In this document: positions 1 through 5,656 of the stretch, one piece after another
Layout: every line of letters begins with the position of its first letter
Position numbering within the stretch: the stretch's first letter is position 1
Assembly (NCBI GenBank): GCA_016867005.1
Contig: VGKM01000083.1
Span: 1 to 5,656, forward strand
DNA: 5,656 nt
Source: Candidatus Omnitrophota bacterium
GTDB lineage: Bacteria; Omnitrophota; Gorgyraeia; Gygaellales; Profunditerraquicolaceae
Reading direction: 5' to 3'
Made by a program: the position numbers and the translations under genes
Notes under the pieces: generated by a model
Database searches by the model: none
Seen by the model: the letters and a program-made list of their open reading frames with translations, nothing else
What the model was told of the DNA's origin: nothing

Positions 1-1197
1 TAAAACAAAGGGCTCTTTATTCTTAACTCTTAATGCAGCATTAATGCCGGCAACCATCCCTTGAGCCGCTGCCTCTTCGTAACCGGTTGTGCCGTTAATT
101 TGGCCTGCGAAATACAAATTTCTGATTAATTTTGTTTCTAAACTCGGATACATCTGAGTCGGCTCAACTACATCGTGTTCTATACCGTAGCCGAAACGTA
201 AGATCTTTGCATTCTCCAAGCCTTCAATAGAATGGATTATCTTAAGCTGGACATCCTCCGGTAAGCTCGTTGACAAGCCGTTCGGATAGATAAAGTTTGT
301 ACTGAGCCCTTCCGGCTCCAAAAAAACCTGGTGCCTTTCTTTATCCGCAAATTTGACTATTTTATCTTCAATAGAAGGGCAATACCTGACACCCGTTGCC
401 TTGATTATGCCGGCATAAAGAGGCGATTTATCAAGGTTATCTTTAATGATCCTATGGGTATCCTGGTTAGTATAGGTAATATAACAGGGGATTTGTTTCT
501 GCTTTAACTTTTTTGTAGAGAAGGAAAATGGTTTTGGGGGATTATCGCCGCTTTGAACAATCAATTTAGAAAAATCTATAGTATTTTTGTCAAGCCGCGG
601 GCAAGTCCCTGTTTTAAAACGAAGGATTGTAAAACCCAGCTCTATTAACTGCTGGGGCAGGCTTACGCTTGCCGGCTCATCAACCCTTCCTGCCTGGACA
701 TGCTTCAAGCCGATATGGATTAGGCCATTAAAAAAAGTCCCGGGCGTAACCACGACACATATTGAATGGATCTCTTCATCATTATCCGTAATAATTCCGC
801 GGGCAACGCTATCTTCAACTATCAACTGTTTTACTTCTGCTTCTTTTAAAAAAAGGTTCTTTTGCTTTTTTAATACATCCTGCATATATGCAGAATAAAG
901 CGCCATGTCAATCTGCGCCCGCGATGACTGCACTGCCGCGCCTTTTGATGCATTAAGGACCCTGAATTGTATGCCGCAGGCGTCCGCTGCTCTCGCCATT
1001 TCACCGCCCAAAGCGTCAATTTCCTTAACAAGCTGGCCCTTGCCAACGCCGCCGATAGCCGGATTGCAGCTCATTTTTCCTATTGCCCCGGCTCTTAGCG
1101 TTACCAAAAGGGTTTTCAAACCCATCCTGGCAGAAGCAAGGGATGCCTCAATACCCGCATGCCCGGCGCCTATTACTATAATATCGTAATTATTCAT
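1..1197 (-). CDS. mnmG: tRNA uridine-5-carboxymethylaminomethyl(34) synthesis enzyme MnmG (GidA), 3' end cut by the window edge
   Basis: MnmG is a cytosolic FAD-binding enzyme. With the GTPase MnmE it uses methylene-tetrahydrofolate to install the carboxymethylaminomethyl or aminomethyl group at C5 of wobble U34 in certain tRNAs. I translated the minus strand by hand and the frame is open for all 399 visible codons. The N-terminus MNNYDIIVIGAGHAGIEA carries the FAD dinucleotide-binding motif GAGHAG (residues 10-15). Family signatures follow: SCNPAIGGVGKG from residue 43 with Cys44, NASKG near 80-90, RYCPSIEDK from 271 with Cys273, and FAGQINGTTGYEEAAAQG at 363-380. Cys44 and Cys273 correspond to the two conserved cysteines of E. 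coli MnmG (C47, C277). Family members are about 600-630 aa, so roughly 220 C-terminal residues, including the MnmE- and tRNA-binding end, are outside the window. The ATG is fixed by an in-frame TAA two codons upstream (1204-1206). No clear Shine-Dalgarno site precedes it. The usual NxDTxG stretch before the first Cys motif reads LRAGAIG here. Confidence 0.97.
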   Translation of the reverse strand, partial: MNNYDIIVIGAGHAGIEASLASARMGLKTLLVTLRAGAIGKMSCNPAIGGVGKGQLVKEIDALGGEMARAADACGIQFRVLNASKGAAVQSSRAQIDMALYSAYMQDVLKKQKNLFLKEAEVKQLIVEDSVARGIITDNDEEIHSICVVVTPGTFFNGLIHIGLKHVQAGRVDEPASVSLPQQLIELGFTILRFKTGTCPRLDKNTIDFSKLIVQSGDNPPKPFSFSTKKLKQKQIPCYITYTNQDTHRIIKDNLDKSPLYAGIIKATGVRYCPSIEDKIVKFADKERHQVFLEPEGLSTNFIYPNGLSTSLPEDVQLKIIHSIEGLENAKILRFGYGIEHDVVEPTQMYPSLETKLIRNLYFAGQINGTTGYEEAAAQGMVAGINAALRVKNKEPFVL

Positions 1198-1211
1198 AAT
1201 GGCTTAAAGAC

Positions 1212-1246
1212 TAAAGCGCAAAACTAAGATTTAGTTTTGCGCTTTA
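1212..1246 (-). terminator. Perfect 16-bp hairpin between apgM and mnmG; possible terminator or mnmG leader stem
   Basis: Positions 1212-1227 and 1231-1246 are exact reverse complements around a 3-nt loop, with a GCGC block inside an A/T-rich stem. On the minus strand it lies 27 nt after the apgM stop codon and ends 14 nt before the mnmG ATG. The sequence after the stem on that strand begins GTCTTTAAG, so the U-tract is short and broken, which is poor for a classic intrinsic terminator. It may end the nrdJ-apgM transcript, attenuate mnmG, or simply stabilise an mRNA end. The stem is certain; the function is inferred. Confidence 0.5.
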
Positions 1247-1267
1247 AGATCTGTTAAAGTTATATTT

Positions 1268-1296
1268 ATTATACTATTCCTTCGCTGTCTTCACAA
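1268..1296 (-). promoter_or_regulatory. Putative sigma70-type promoter for mnmG
   Basis: On the minus strand a TTGTGA -35 element (1296-1291, 4 of 6 consensus matches) is separated by exactly 17 bp from a perfect TATAAT -10 (1273-1268). The -35 lies in the last codons of apgM, and the -10 follows its TAG stop immediately. Transcription would begin near 1261, giving a leader of about 64 nt that contains the hairpin at 1212-1246. A chance match in A/T-rich DNA is possible, but the spacing and position directly upstream of mnmG favour a real promoter. Confidence 0.5.
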
Positions 1297-2557
1297 GAAG
1301 GGGCATAATTTCGCGGCCCAATATTGCCCCGATCGAACCTAACCTTGCCGACTTCTCTGAAAAACTCAAAGTCCCGTCAGGCCTAACGCTGCCCCCGGAA
1401 ATTAACAACGGTACAGGGTCTGCCGAATGCGCTTTAATGGCACAAACAGTAGAGTGGTCCGCGGTTACCGCAATAACGGTATTTTTAATATCCAGCCCTG
1501 CCAACAGGTTAGTGAAAAAATATTTGTCTATTGCCTCGATGCTCTCTTTTTTCTTCTGAAAGTTTCCGTCGTGAGCCGGCTCATCCGGGCCTTTAATATG
1601 GATATAGATCCCGTCGTAATTCTTAATGGATTCCAGGGCGATTTTTGCCCAGACAGGATAATCCACATCCACATGGCCCGTAGAAGAAGGCACATCGATT
1701 ATTTCAATGCCGGTAAGAAGGGCAATGCCTTTTTCAACAGGCATCTCGACAAACGAGCCGAATTTCAGGTTAAAAACCGACCCGATTTGCGGAAATTTCG
1801 GCAAATGATCTCCGGCATCGCGCGAGAGGATGATATTGCCGGGCATCTTGCCTTCGGAAACGCGCTTTTTATTCACAGGCGAATCGTTTAAAACCTTATT
1901 TACTTTTTCTGTAAATTCATTCAATGCCGCAGCAGCTGCTTTTGCTTCGGGCAAATCAACATATCCGGGCATAGGCGCCGACACCGCCACAAAATTCTCA
2001 AATTTCTCTTTTGCTACCCCAAACACCCCTTCCCTGTCATAAGCAGGATCGGTATTAGTGATCCATCCGGATAATTTATTATGCATGCCCCTTATTACAA
2101 GGACTCCGCGGTGCCCGATGGTATTCTTGAACTCAAACGTGCAATCGGTTAAAGTGACCCTGGAATTTATTTCCCGCGCTAAATTTGTCGCTTCTTCTGT
2201 AGTAAGATTCCTGCCTACCCTGCGGTCTTTGATAGTACGGCCATCATCAGCCACGGTAGCAAAATTAACGCGGAAGGCGACATCACCGTCATTAATATCA
2301 AGCCCTTCGGCAAAACTTTCCAGGGGCCCGCGCCCGGTATAATATTTGTGCGCGTCGTAACCCAACAAACTGATTACTGCAATATCCGATTCAGGGGCAA
2401 TGCCTTTCTCAACCGGATACACAATCCCTGTCTTGCCTTGTTGCGCTAATCGGTCTAAATTAGGCGACAACGCCGCCTCTAAAGGCGTCTTATCGCCTAA
2501 TTCTTTAAGCGGTAAATCCCCTAAGCCATCTAAAACAACATAAAGTATTTTCTTCAT
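1274..2557 (-). CDS. apgM: Archaeal-type 2,3-bisphosphoglycerate-independent phosphoglycerate mutase (ApgM)
   Basis: This enzyme interconverts 3- and 2-phosphoglycerate in cytosolic glycolysis/gluconeogenesis without a bisphosphoglycerate cofactor. It belongs to the alkaline phosphatase superfamily and uses divalent metals and a phosphoserine intermediate. The 427-aa product matches the archaeal-type (aPGAM, COG3635) length of about 400-430 aa, well short of the roughly 510 aa of the GpmI type. Visible motifs are VVLDGLGD with metal ligand Asp10, APESDIAVISLLGYD with the predicted catalytic Ser57, GPDEPAHDG with Asp325 and His329, TADHST with Asp367 and His368, and AHSADPVPLLISG with His377. 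All superfamily metal ligands and the nucleophile are therefore present and the enzyme should be active. Residue roles are assigned by analogy with iPGM. The ATG start has a good Shine-Dalgarno site overlapping the nrdJ stop, with 8 nt between the genes, so it is probably cotranscribed and translationally coupled with nrdJ. The stop is TAG. Confidence 0.95.
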   Translation of the reverse strand: MKKILYVVLDGLGDLPLKELGDKTPLEAALSPNLDRLAQQGKTGIVYPVEKGIAPESDIAVISLLGYDAHKYYTGRGPLESFAEGLDINDGDVAFRVNFATVADDGRTIKDRRVGRNLTTEEATNLAREINSRVTLTDCTFEFKNTIGHRGVLVIRGMHNKLSGWITNTDPAYDREGVFGVAKEKFENFVAVSAPMPGYVDLPEAKAAAAALNEFTEKVNKVLNDSPVNKKRVSEGKMPGNIILSRDAGDHLPKFPQIGSVFNLKFGSFVEMPVEKGIALLTGIEIIDVPSSTGHVDVDYPVWAKIALESIKNYDGIYIHIKGPDEPAHDGNFQKKKESIEAIDKYFFTNLLAGLDIKNTVIAVTADHSTVCAIKAHSADPVPLLISGGSVRPDGTLSFSEKSARLGSIGAILGREIMPLLVKTAKE

Positions 2558-2560
2558 TTA

Positions 2561-2567
2561 CTCTCCT
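2561..2567 (-). promoter_or_regulatory. apgM ribosome-binding site overlapping the nrdJ stop codon
   Basis: The minus strand reads TTAGGAGAGTAAATG here. AGGAG is 5 nt from the ATG, and the TAG stop of nrdJ (2568-2566) forms the start of this site. A ribosome finishing nrdJ would sit on the apgM initiation region, which is the usual arrangement for translational coupling. Confidence 0.85.
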
Positions 2568-4848
2568 AACATTTACTATACCCGCAATAACACTTAACAC
2601 AACCTTCTTCATGCCGAAGCGTCCCGCCGCAATCAGGGCAGACGCCGACAATATCCGCACGGGAAACAACCGCAGCTTCATCATTATGGGAATGTTTCAT
2701 TGCAACACTGGCAACAGAAGATGGTACCTCGCTTAACACATTATTAACCAAACGCTTCTCAACTACCCGCGCGATCGCATCGGAACATGAGAATATCCGC
2801 TGGCCTTTTTCCCATGACGGGCTGGGGCAACGGATATTGCGCAGCTGTTCAATAATGGACTTCACCTCTATCCCCGAACGGAAACCCAAAGAAACCAATC
2901 TCCCGATTGCCTCCAATTGCGATGCCGCGCATCCGCCGGCCTTGCCCATCTGCGTAAATAATTCAAACGGCCTGCCTTGTTCGTCTATATTGATAGTAAC
3001 ATAAAGATTGCCGCAACCGGTAGCTACTTTTGTGGTGGTGCCGATAATCACTTCCGGCCTGGGGCGCGGGCTGATCTTGCCCGGCTCATGGATCAGATGG
3101 TCCTGCTTTACTTCTTTTGTTTTGCCGACATTTAATACCTGTTCTTCGCGGCTCCTGTCGCGGTAAATAGTAATACCCTTACAGTTTAATTCATAGCTTA
3201 ATAGGTATGCCTTCTTAACATCTTCAATTTTGGCTTCATGCGGGAAATTGATGGTTTTGGAAGTCGCGTTATGCACATATTTCTGAAATGCTGCCTGCAT
3301 CCTCACGTGCCATTCAGGGCTTATATCATGCGAGGTGACAAATACCCTTTTCACGTCTTCCGGGATGCCTTCAATATCCTTTAAAGATGCGCTTTCCGCG
3401 ATCTTCTCCATAAGGGCGCGGCTGTAAAAACCCCGCGCCTTGGCGACTTCTTCAAAAAGCGGCTCAACCTCTACTAATTTATCATTATCCATGACGTTGC
3501 GGTAATATGAAATGGCAAAAAGCGGCTCAACCCCGGAAGAACAAGGCCCGGCGATAATGCTGATTGTTCCCGTGGGCGCGATAGTTGTAAGAGTGGCGTT
3601 ACGGACCTTCATGCCGCCTTCTTTTTTATCAAAAATGCTCCCCTTAAACGCAGGGAACACCCCTTTTTCCTGGGCAAGTTTCCTTGATTCTTTAACGGAC
3701 TCATCCAGGATAAATGACATTATCTTCTCTGCCAAAGCAACCGCCTCATCGGAATTATAAGGAATGCCTAAACGTATTAAGAGGCTTGCCCAACCCATCA
3801 CTCCAAGCCCGACTTTACGCGTGGCGCGCGTTGCTTCTTCTATTTCCGGCAGGGGGAATTTATTCACATCGATAAGATTATCCAGAAAACGCACCGCAAG
3901 ATGGGTCGTCCCCTTTAATTTATCCCAGTCGATTTCATAACGGCCGTCAGATGTCGTTTTATACATCTTGAATAAATTTATGGAGCCCAAATCGCAGCTT
4001 TCATAAGGAAGAAGCGGCTGTTCGCCGCAGGGGTTAGTGCTTTCGATTTTCCCGAGTTTCGGGGTAGGATTAGATTGGTTGACGCAGTCAATAAAAATGA
4101 TCCCGGGTTCTCCGTTTTTATGCGCCTGTTTGACTATTAGATCAAAAACAGTTTTAGTATTAAGACTTTGCACTACTTTTTTTGAATGCGGCTCGATCAG
4201 GTCATAATCTTCGCCATTTTCCAACTTTTTCATGAAATCATCCGTAAGCGCGACGGAGATATTAAAATTTGTGATTTGCCTGTTGTCTTCTTTGCAGGAA
4301 ATAAACTCCACGATATCAGGATGGTCGACGCGCAAAATACCCATATTCGCGCCTCTACGCGTACCGCCCTGTTTTACGGCTTCGGTTGCCGAATCATAGA
4401 CCTTCATAAATGAAACTGGCCCCGAGGCAACGCCTCCGGTGGTCTGCACCACCGAATTCTTCGGGCGCAGCCGGGAAAATGAAAAACCGGTACCGCCTCC
4501 TGATTTATGGATCATTGCCGTTGCCTTCAAGGTCTCAAATATCGATTCCATCGAATCTTCGATCGGCAGGGTGAAACAGGCGCTTAACTGGCCCAGCTGG
4601 CGCCCCGCATTCATAAGGCAGGGGGAATTCGGGATAAATTCTAATGAAGCCATGGCGCGATAAAACATCTCTTCTGTAGCCCGGATCTCTTCTTCTGTCT
4701 TGCCGTAGGCCTTGTCGGCTGACGCAATTGCCTCTGCAACCCGGCGGAACATTGCTTCCGGAGTTTCAATTACTTTGCCGTCTTTGTCTTTTTTGAGGTA
4801 CCGCCTTTGTAAAACCTTTAAAGCATTGTCGGATAATTCTAGCGCCAT
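2566..4848 (-). CDS. nrdJ: Adenosylcobalamin-dependent (class II) ribonucleoside-diphosphate reductase NrdJ
   Basis: NrdJ reduces ribonucleotides to deoxyribonucleotides for DNA synthesis. A cobalamin-derived radical generates a cysteine thiyl radical, so the enzyme needs neither oxygen nor a second radical-generating subunit. The 760-aa protein has an N-terminal RNR segment (about 1-80, with FIPNSPCLMNAG at 71-82) and a ten-stranded catalytic barrel. In the barrel, TNPCGEQPLL at 271-280 supplies Asn272, thiyl Cys274 and Glu276. Cys91 and Cys285 fit the redox disulfide pair: the 11-residue spacing from Cys274 to Cys285 matches Thermotoga maritima NrdJ. Other signatures are KSGGGTGFSFSRLRP (115-129), GGTRRGANMG (161-170) and APTGTISIIAG (424-434). 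A TSCPD domain follows at about 600-700 (TGCGNLYVTIN). A zinc-ribbon-like tail has cysteines at 737, 740, 750, 753, 755 and 760 and probably shuttles electrons from a thioredoxin-like donor. I see no N-terminal ATP-cone, so overall-activity inhibition by dATP is not evident. The start is fixed by a GAGGTG site 4 nt upstream. The stop is TAG. It heads an operon with apgM. Confidence 0.98.
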   Translation of the reverse strand: MALELSDNALKVLQRRYLKKDKDGKVIETPEAMFRRVAEAIASADKAYGKTEEEIRATEEMFYRAMASLEFIPNSPCLMNAGRQLGQLSACFTLPIEDSMESIFETLKATAMIHKSGGGTGFSFSRLRPKNSVVQTTGGVASGPVSFMKVYDSATEAVKQGGTRRGANMGILRVDHPDIVEFISCKEDNRQITNFNISVALTDDFMKKLENGEDYDLIEPHSKKVVQSLNTKTVFDLIVKQAHKNGEPGIIFIDCVNQSNPTPKLGKIESTNPCGEQPLLPYESCDLGSINLFKMYKTTSDGRYEIDWDKLKGTTHLAVRFLDNLIDVNKFPLPEIEEATRATRKVGLGVMGWASLLIRLGIPYNSDEAVALAEKIMSFILDESVKESRKLAQEKGVFPAFKGSIFDKKEGGMKVRNATLTTIAPTGTISIIAGPCSSGVEPLFAISYYRNVMDNDKLVEVEPLFEEVAKARGFYSRALMEKIAESASLKDIEGIPEDVKRVFVTSHDISPEWHVRMQAAFQKYVHNATSKTINFPHEAKIEDVKKAYLLSYELNCKGITIYRDRSREEQVLNVGKTKEVKQDHLIHEPGKISPRPRPEVIIGTTTKVATGCGNLYVTINIDEQGRPFELFTQMGKAGGCAASQLEAIGRLVSLGFRSGIEVKSIIEQLRNIRCPSPSWEKGQRIFSCSDAIARVVEKRLVNNVLSEVPSSVASVAMKHSHNDEAAVVSRADIVGVCPDCGGTLRHEEGCVKCYCGYSKC

Positions 4849-4852
4849 ACTT

Positions 4853-4858
4853 CACCTC
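4853..4858 (-). promoter_or_regulatory. nrdJ ribosome-binding site
   Basis: GAGGTG on the minus strand lies 4 nt upstream of the nrdJ ATG (4848-4846) and is a good Shine-Dalgarno match. It supports this start rather than an internal Met. Confidence 0.85.
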
Positions 4859-4895
4859 GAGTTAAAAAGATTAATGGGATTGGGTTTCGCAAAAA

Positions 4896-4924
4896 ATTAT
4901 AACAAACATTGTTTTGGCTGTCAA
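4896..4924 (-). promoter_or_regulatory. Consensus sigma70 promoter of nrdJ-apgM
   Basis: The minus strand has TTGACA (4924-4919), a 17-bp spacer, and TATAAT (4901-4896). Both hexamers match the sigma70 consensus at every position and the spacing is optimal. Transcription should start near 4889, giving a leader of about 41 nt before nrdJ. A perfect-consensus promoter is intrinsically strong and usually needs a repressor, in keeping with the NrdR-like site beside it. The leader is too short for a cobalamin riboswitch. Confidence 0.9.
4901..4913 (-). promoter_or_regulatory. Palindrome in the nrdJ promoter spacer; possible second NrdR half of a tandem, or another repressor site
   Basis: The minus strand reads AACAATGTTTGTT: AACAA and TTGTT are complementary arms around TGT, and an overlapping AAACA-A-TGTTT palindrome is also present. 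Its centre (4907) is about 32 bp from the centre of the NrdR-like box, close to the three-turn spacing of tandem NrdR boxes. The best-placed 16-mer (4915-4900) matches that consensus at only about 7 positions, so the identity of the bound protein is uncertain. It lies between the -35 and -10, so a bound protein would block RNA polymerase. Confidence 0.35.
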
Positions 4925-4931
4925 TATAAAA

Positions 4932-4947
4932 ATACAATATGTAGTAT
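4932..4947 (-). promoter_or_regulatory. NrdR box (RNR repressor binding site) upstream of nrdJ
   Basis: NrdR is a zinc-ribbon/ATP-cone repressor that senses the dNTP/ATP state and shuts off ribonucleotide reductase genes. The minus-strand 16-mer ATACTACATATTGTAT matches the published-type consensus aCaCwAtATaTwGtgt at 13 of 16 positions, differing at positions 2, 7 and 15. Positions 4931-4948 form an 18-bp imperfect palindrome whose outer five pairs are perfect (AATAC/GTATT). It sits 7 bp upstream of the nrdJ -35, and its target gene encodes an RNR, the expected location. The nrdR gene itself is not in the window. Confidence 0.7.
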
Positions 4948-4965
4948 TATGGGGCGGGCGGCATA

Positions 4966-5656
4966 CTACAAATTGTGTGCGGACTCCCTGATGACAAGCT
5001 CCGTCGGTAAAACAATTTTCTTTGTTTTAGGCCTCTTTTCAGCGTTCATAATGGCGTTTAACTCTTCGACGCTCATCTGCGCCATTCTTACAAGCGGCTG
5101 CCTGACTGTAGTCAGGGCCACGGGCCCGTAAAGGCCGGAAGGATTATCATCAAAACCGACGATTGATAGATCATCGGGGATCTTCTTCCCCATTTCTCTT
5201 ACCACTGTCATTACTTCCAAGGCCATTGAATCGCTTGCTACAAATACGGCAGTCGGGCCGTCGGGGATCTTTACCAGGTCTTCCGCCGCCTGCCTTGCCT
5301 GGCCGCGCGAATAATCTGTTTTAAAAATATACTCCTGGCGCAATTTAATATTGTTTTTACTAAGCGCCTGCTTATACCCTTCTAGGCGGTGCGCGGCAGC
5401 CTGGGTTATCAGGTCGCCTGAAATATGCGCGATCTTCTTATGGCCCAAGCTTATCAAATAGCTCGTCGCTGTTTCAGCGCCGCCAATATTATCTACCGCA
5501 ATACAGTTTACATCCAGGTCTTCAACGTAGTTATTGATTACAATAGCGGGGATGTTGCTTTTTATTGCCTCTTCTACTTTTTCGCGGTTGCCGATTATAT
5601 CCGCAAAGATTACCCCGCCTACACCCCTTAAATTAAGGGATGTCCGCACATCTGTT
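4966..5656 (-). CDS. LacI/GalR-family transcriptional regulator, 5' end cut by the window edge
   Basis: The family binds operator DNA as a dimer through an N-terminal helix-turn-helix and responds to a small molecule, usually a sugar or nucleoside, through a periplasmic-binding-protein-like domain. The visible 229 residues are the effector domain. Numbered from the first whole codon (5655-5653), they include GVGGVIFADI (11-20), IPAIVIN (35-41), AVDNIGGAETATSYLISLGHKKIAHISG (residues 53-80), HRLEGYKQAL (89-98), ASD (140-142), IVGFDDNP (165-172), the hallmark LTTVRQP (181-187) and the closing LPTELVIRES (216-225). These are canonical LacI/GalR signatures. Family members are about 330-345 aa, so roughly 100-115 N-terminal residues, including the DNA-binding domain, lie outside. 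A GTG at 5649-5647 is an internal valine, because the frame stays open to the edge. The stop is TAG. No terminator is seen before the nrdJ promoter. Ligand and targets cannot be told from the fragment. Confidence 0.95.
   Translation of the reverse strand, partial: TDVRTSLNLRGVGGVIFADIIGNREKVEEAIKSNIPAIVINNYVEDLDVNCIAVDNIGGAETATSYLISLGHKKIAHISGDLITQAAAHRLEGYKQALSKNNIKLRQEYIFKTDYSRGQARQAAEDLVKIPDGPTAVFVASDSMALEVMTVVREMGKKIPDDLSIVGFDDNPSGLYGPVALTTVRQPLVRMAQMSVEELNAIMNAEKRPKTKKIVLPTELVIRESAHNL

Noticed and set aside
587..898. Plus-strand open frame of 103 codons
   Set aside because: It lies wholly antisense to mnmG, whose minus-strand frame is open and shows family motifs. The plus translation has no recognisable features.
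1427..1891. Plus-strand open frame of 154 codons
   Set aside because: It is antisense to apgM, whose metal-ligand motifs occupy this stretch, and has no family signature or good ribosome-binding site.
2637..2650. Possible separate small zinc-ribbon protein at the end of nrdJ
   Set aside because: The CPDC motif continues the nrdJ frame without interruption, and a Cys-rich tail is normal for class II RNR.
4855..4862. CTCGAG palindrome beside the nrdJ ribosome-binding site
   Set aside because: It is only 6 bp, expected by chance, and does not extend into a longer symmetric site.
4849..4965. Cobalamin riboswitch upstream of the B12-dependent RNR
   Set aside because: The predicted leader is only about 41 nt and the whole gap is 117 bp. 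A cobalamin riboswitch needs about 200 nt, and no B12-box-like sequence was seen.
4948..4965. Intrinsic terminator after the lacI-type gene
   Set aside because: The stretch is C-rich on the minus strand (GCCGCCCGCCCC) with no matching arm to form a hairpin and no following T-run.
4712..5131. Plus-strand open frame of 139 codons crossing the lacI-nrdJ gap
   Set aside because: It is antisense to two confidently identified genes and runs through the nrdJ promoter. The composition looks like a chance frame.
5647..5649. GTG as the start of a 227-aa protein
   Set aside because: The frame is open upstream to the window edge, and the fragment starts in the middle of a LacI effector domain, so this is an internal valine.

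Overview
This window is an ordinary stretch of bacterial chromosome. All four genes lie on the minus strand, so they read from the right edge to the left. In transcription order they are a LacI/GalR-family regulator (5' end beyond the right edge), an adenosylcobalamin-dependent class II ribonucleotide reductase (nrdJ), an archaeal-type cofactor-independent phosphoglycerate mutase (apgM), and mnmG (3' end beyond the left edge). MnmG, LacI-type regulation, Shine-Dalgarno sites and sigma70-type promoters mark the host as a bacterium. Class II RNR together with archaeal-type ApgM fits an anaerobic or facultative lineage, possibly an uncultured phylum. I cannot name the taxon from this sequence alone.

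Right part (4849-5656). The lacI-type fragment holds most of the effector-binding domain; its helix-turn-helix is outside the window. The 117 bp between it and nrdJ is the richest regulatory DNA here. It has a perfect sigma70 consensus promoter (TTGACA, 17 bp, TATAAT). Just upstream of the -35 is a 16-bp palindromic site matching the NrdR-box consensus at 13 of 16 positions. A second, weaker palindrome sits in the promoter spacer, about three helical turns from the first. The nrdJ gene is therefore probably a target of the global RNR repressor NrdR.

Middle (1274-4848). nrdJ (760 aa) and apgM (427 aa) look like a translationally coupled operon: the TAG stop of nrdJ is part of the apgM ribosome-binding site, with 8 nt between the genes. 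One gene makes dNTP precursors and the other acts in lower glycolysis/gluconeogenesis. No direct pathway link between them is evident.

Left part (1-1273). mnmG (399 codons visible) encodes the FAD-dependent tRNA wobble-uridine modification enzyme. The 76-bp gap upstream of it holds a perfect 16-bp hairpin. A good sigma70-like promoter overlaps the end of apgM, so the hairpin would lie in the mnmG leader as well as at the end of the nrdJ-apgM transcript. I found no mobile element, CRISPR array, RNA gene or evident novel system. The points worth a second look are regulatory.
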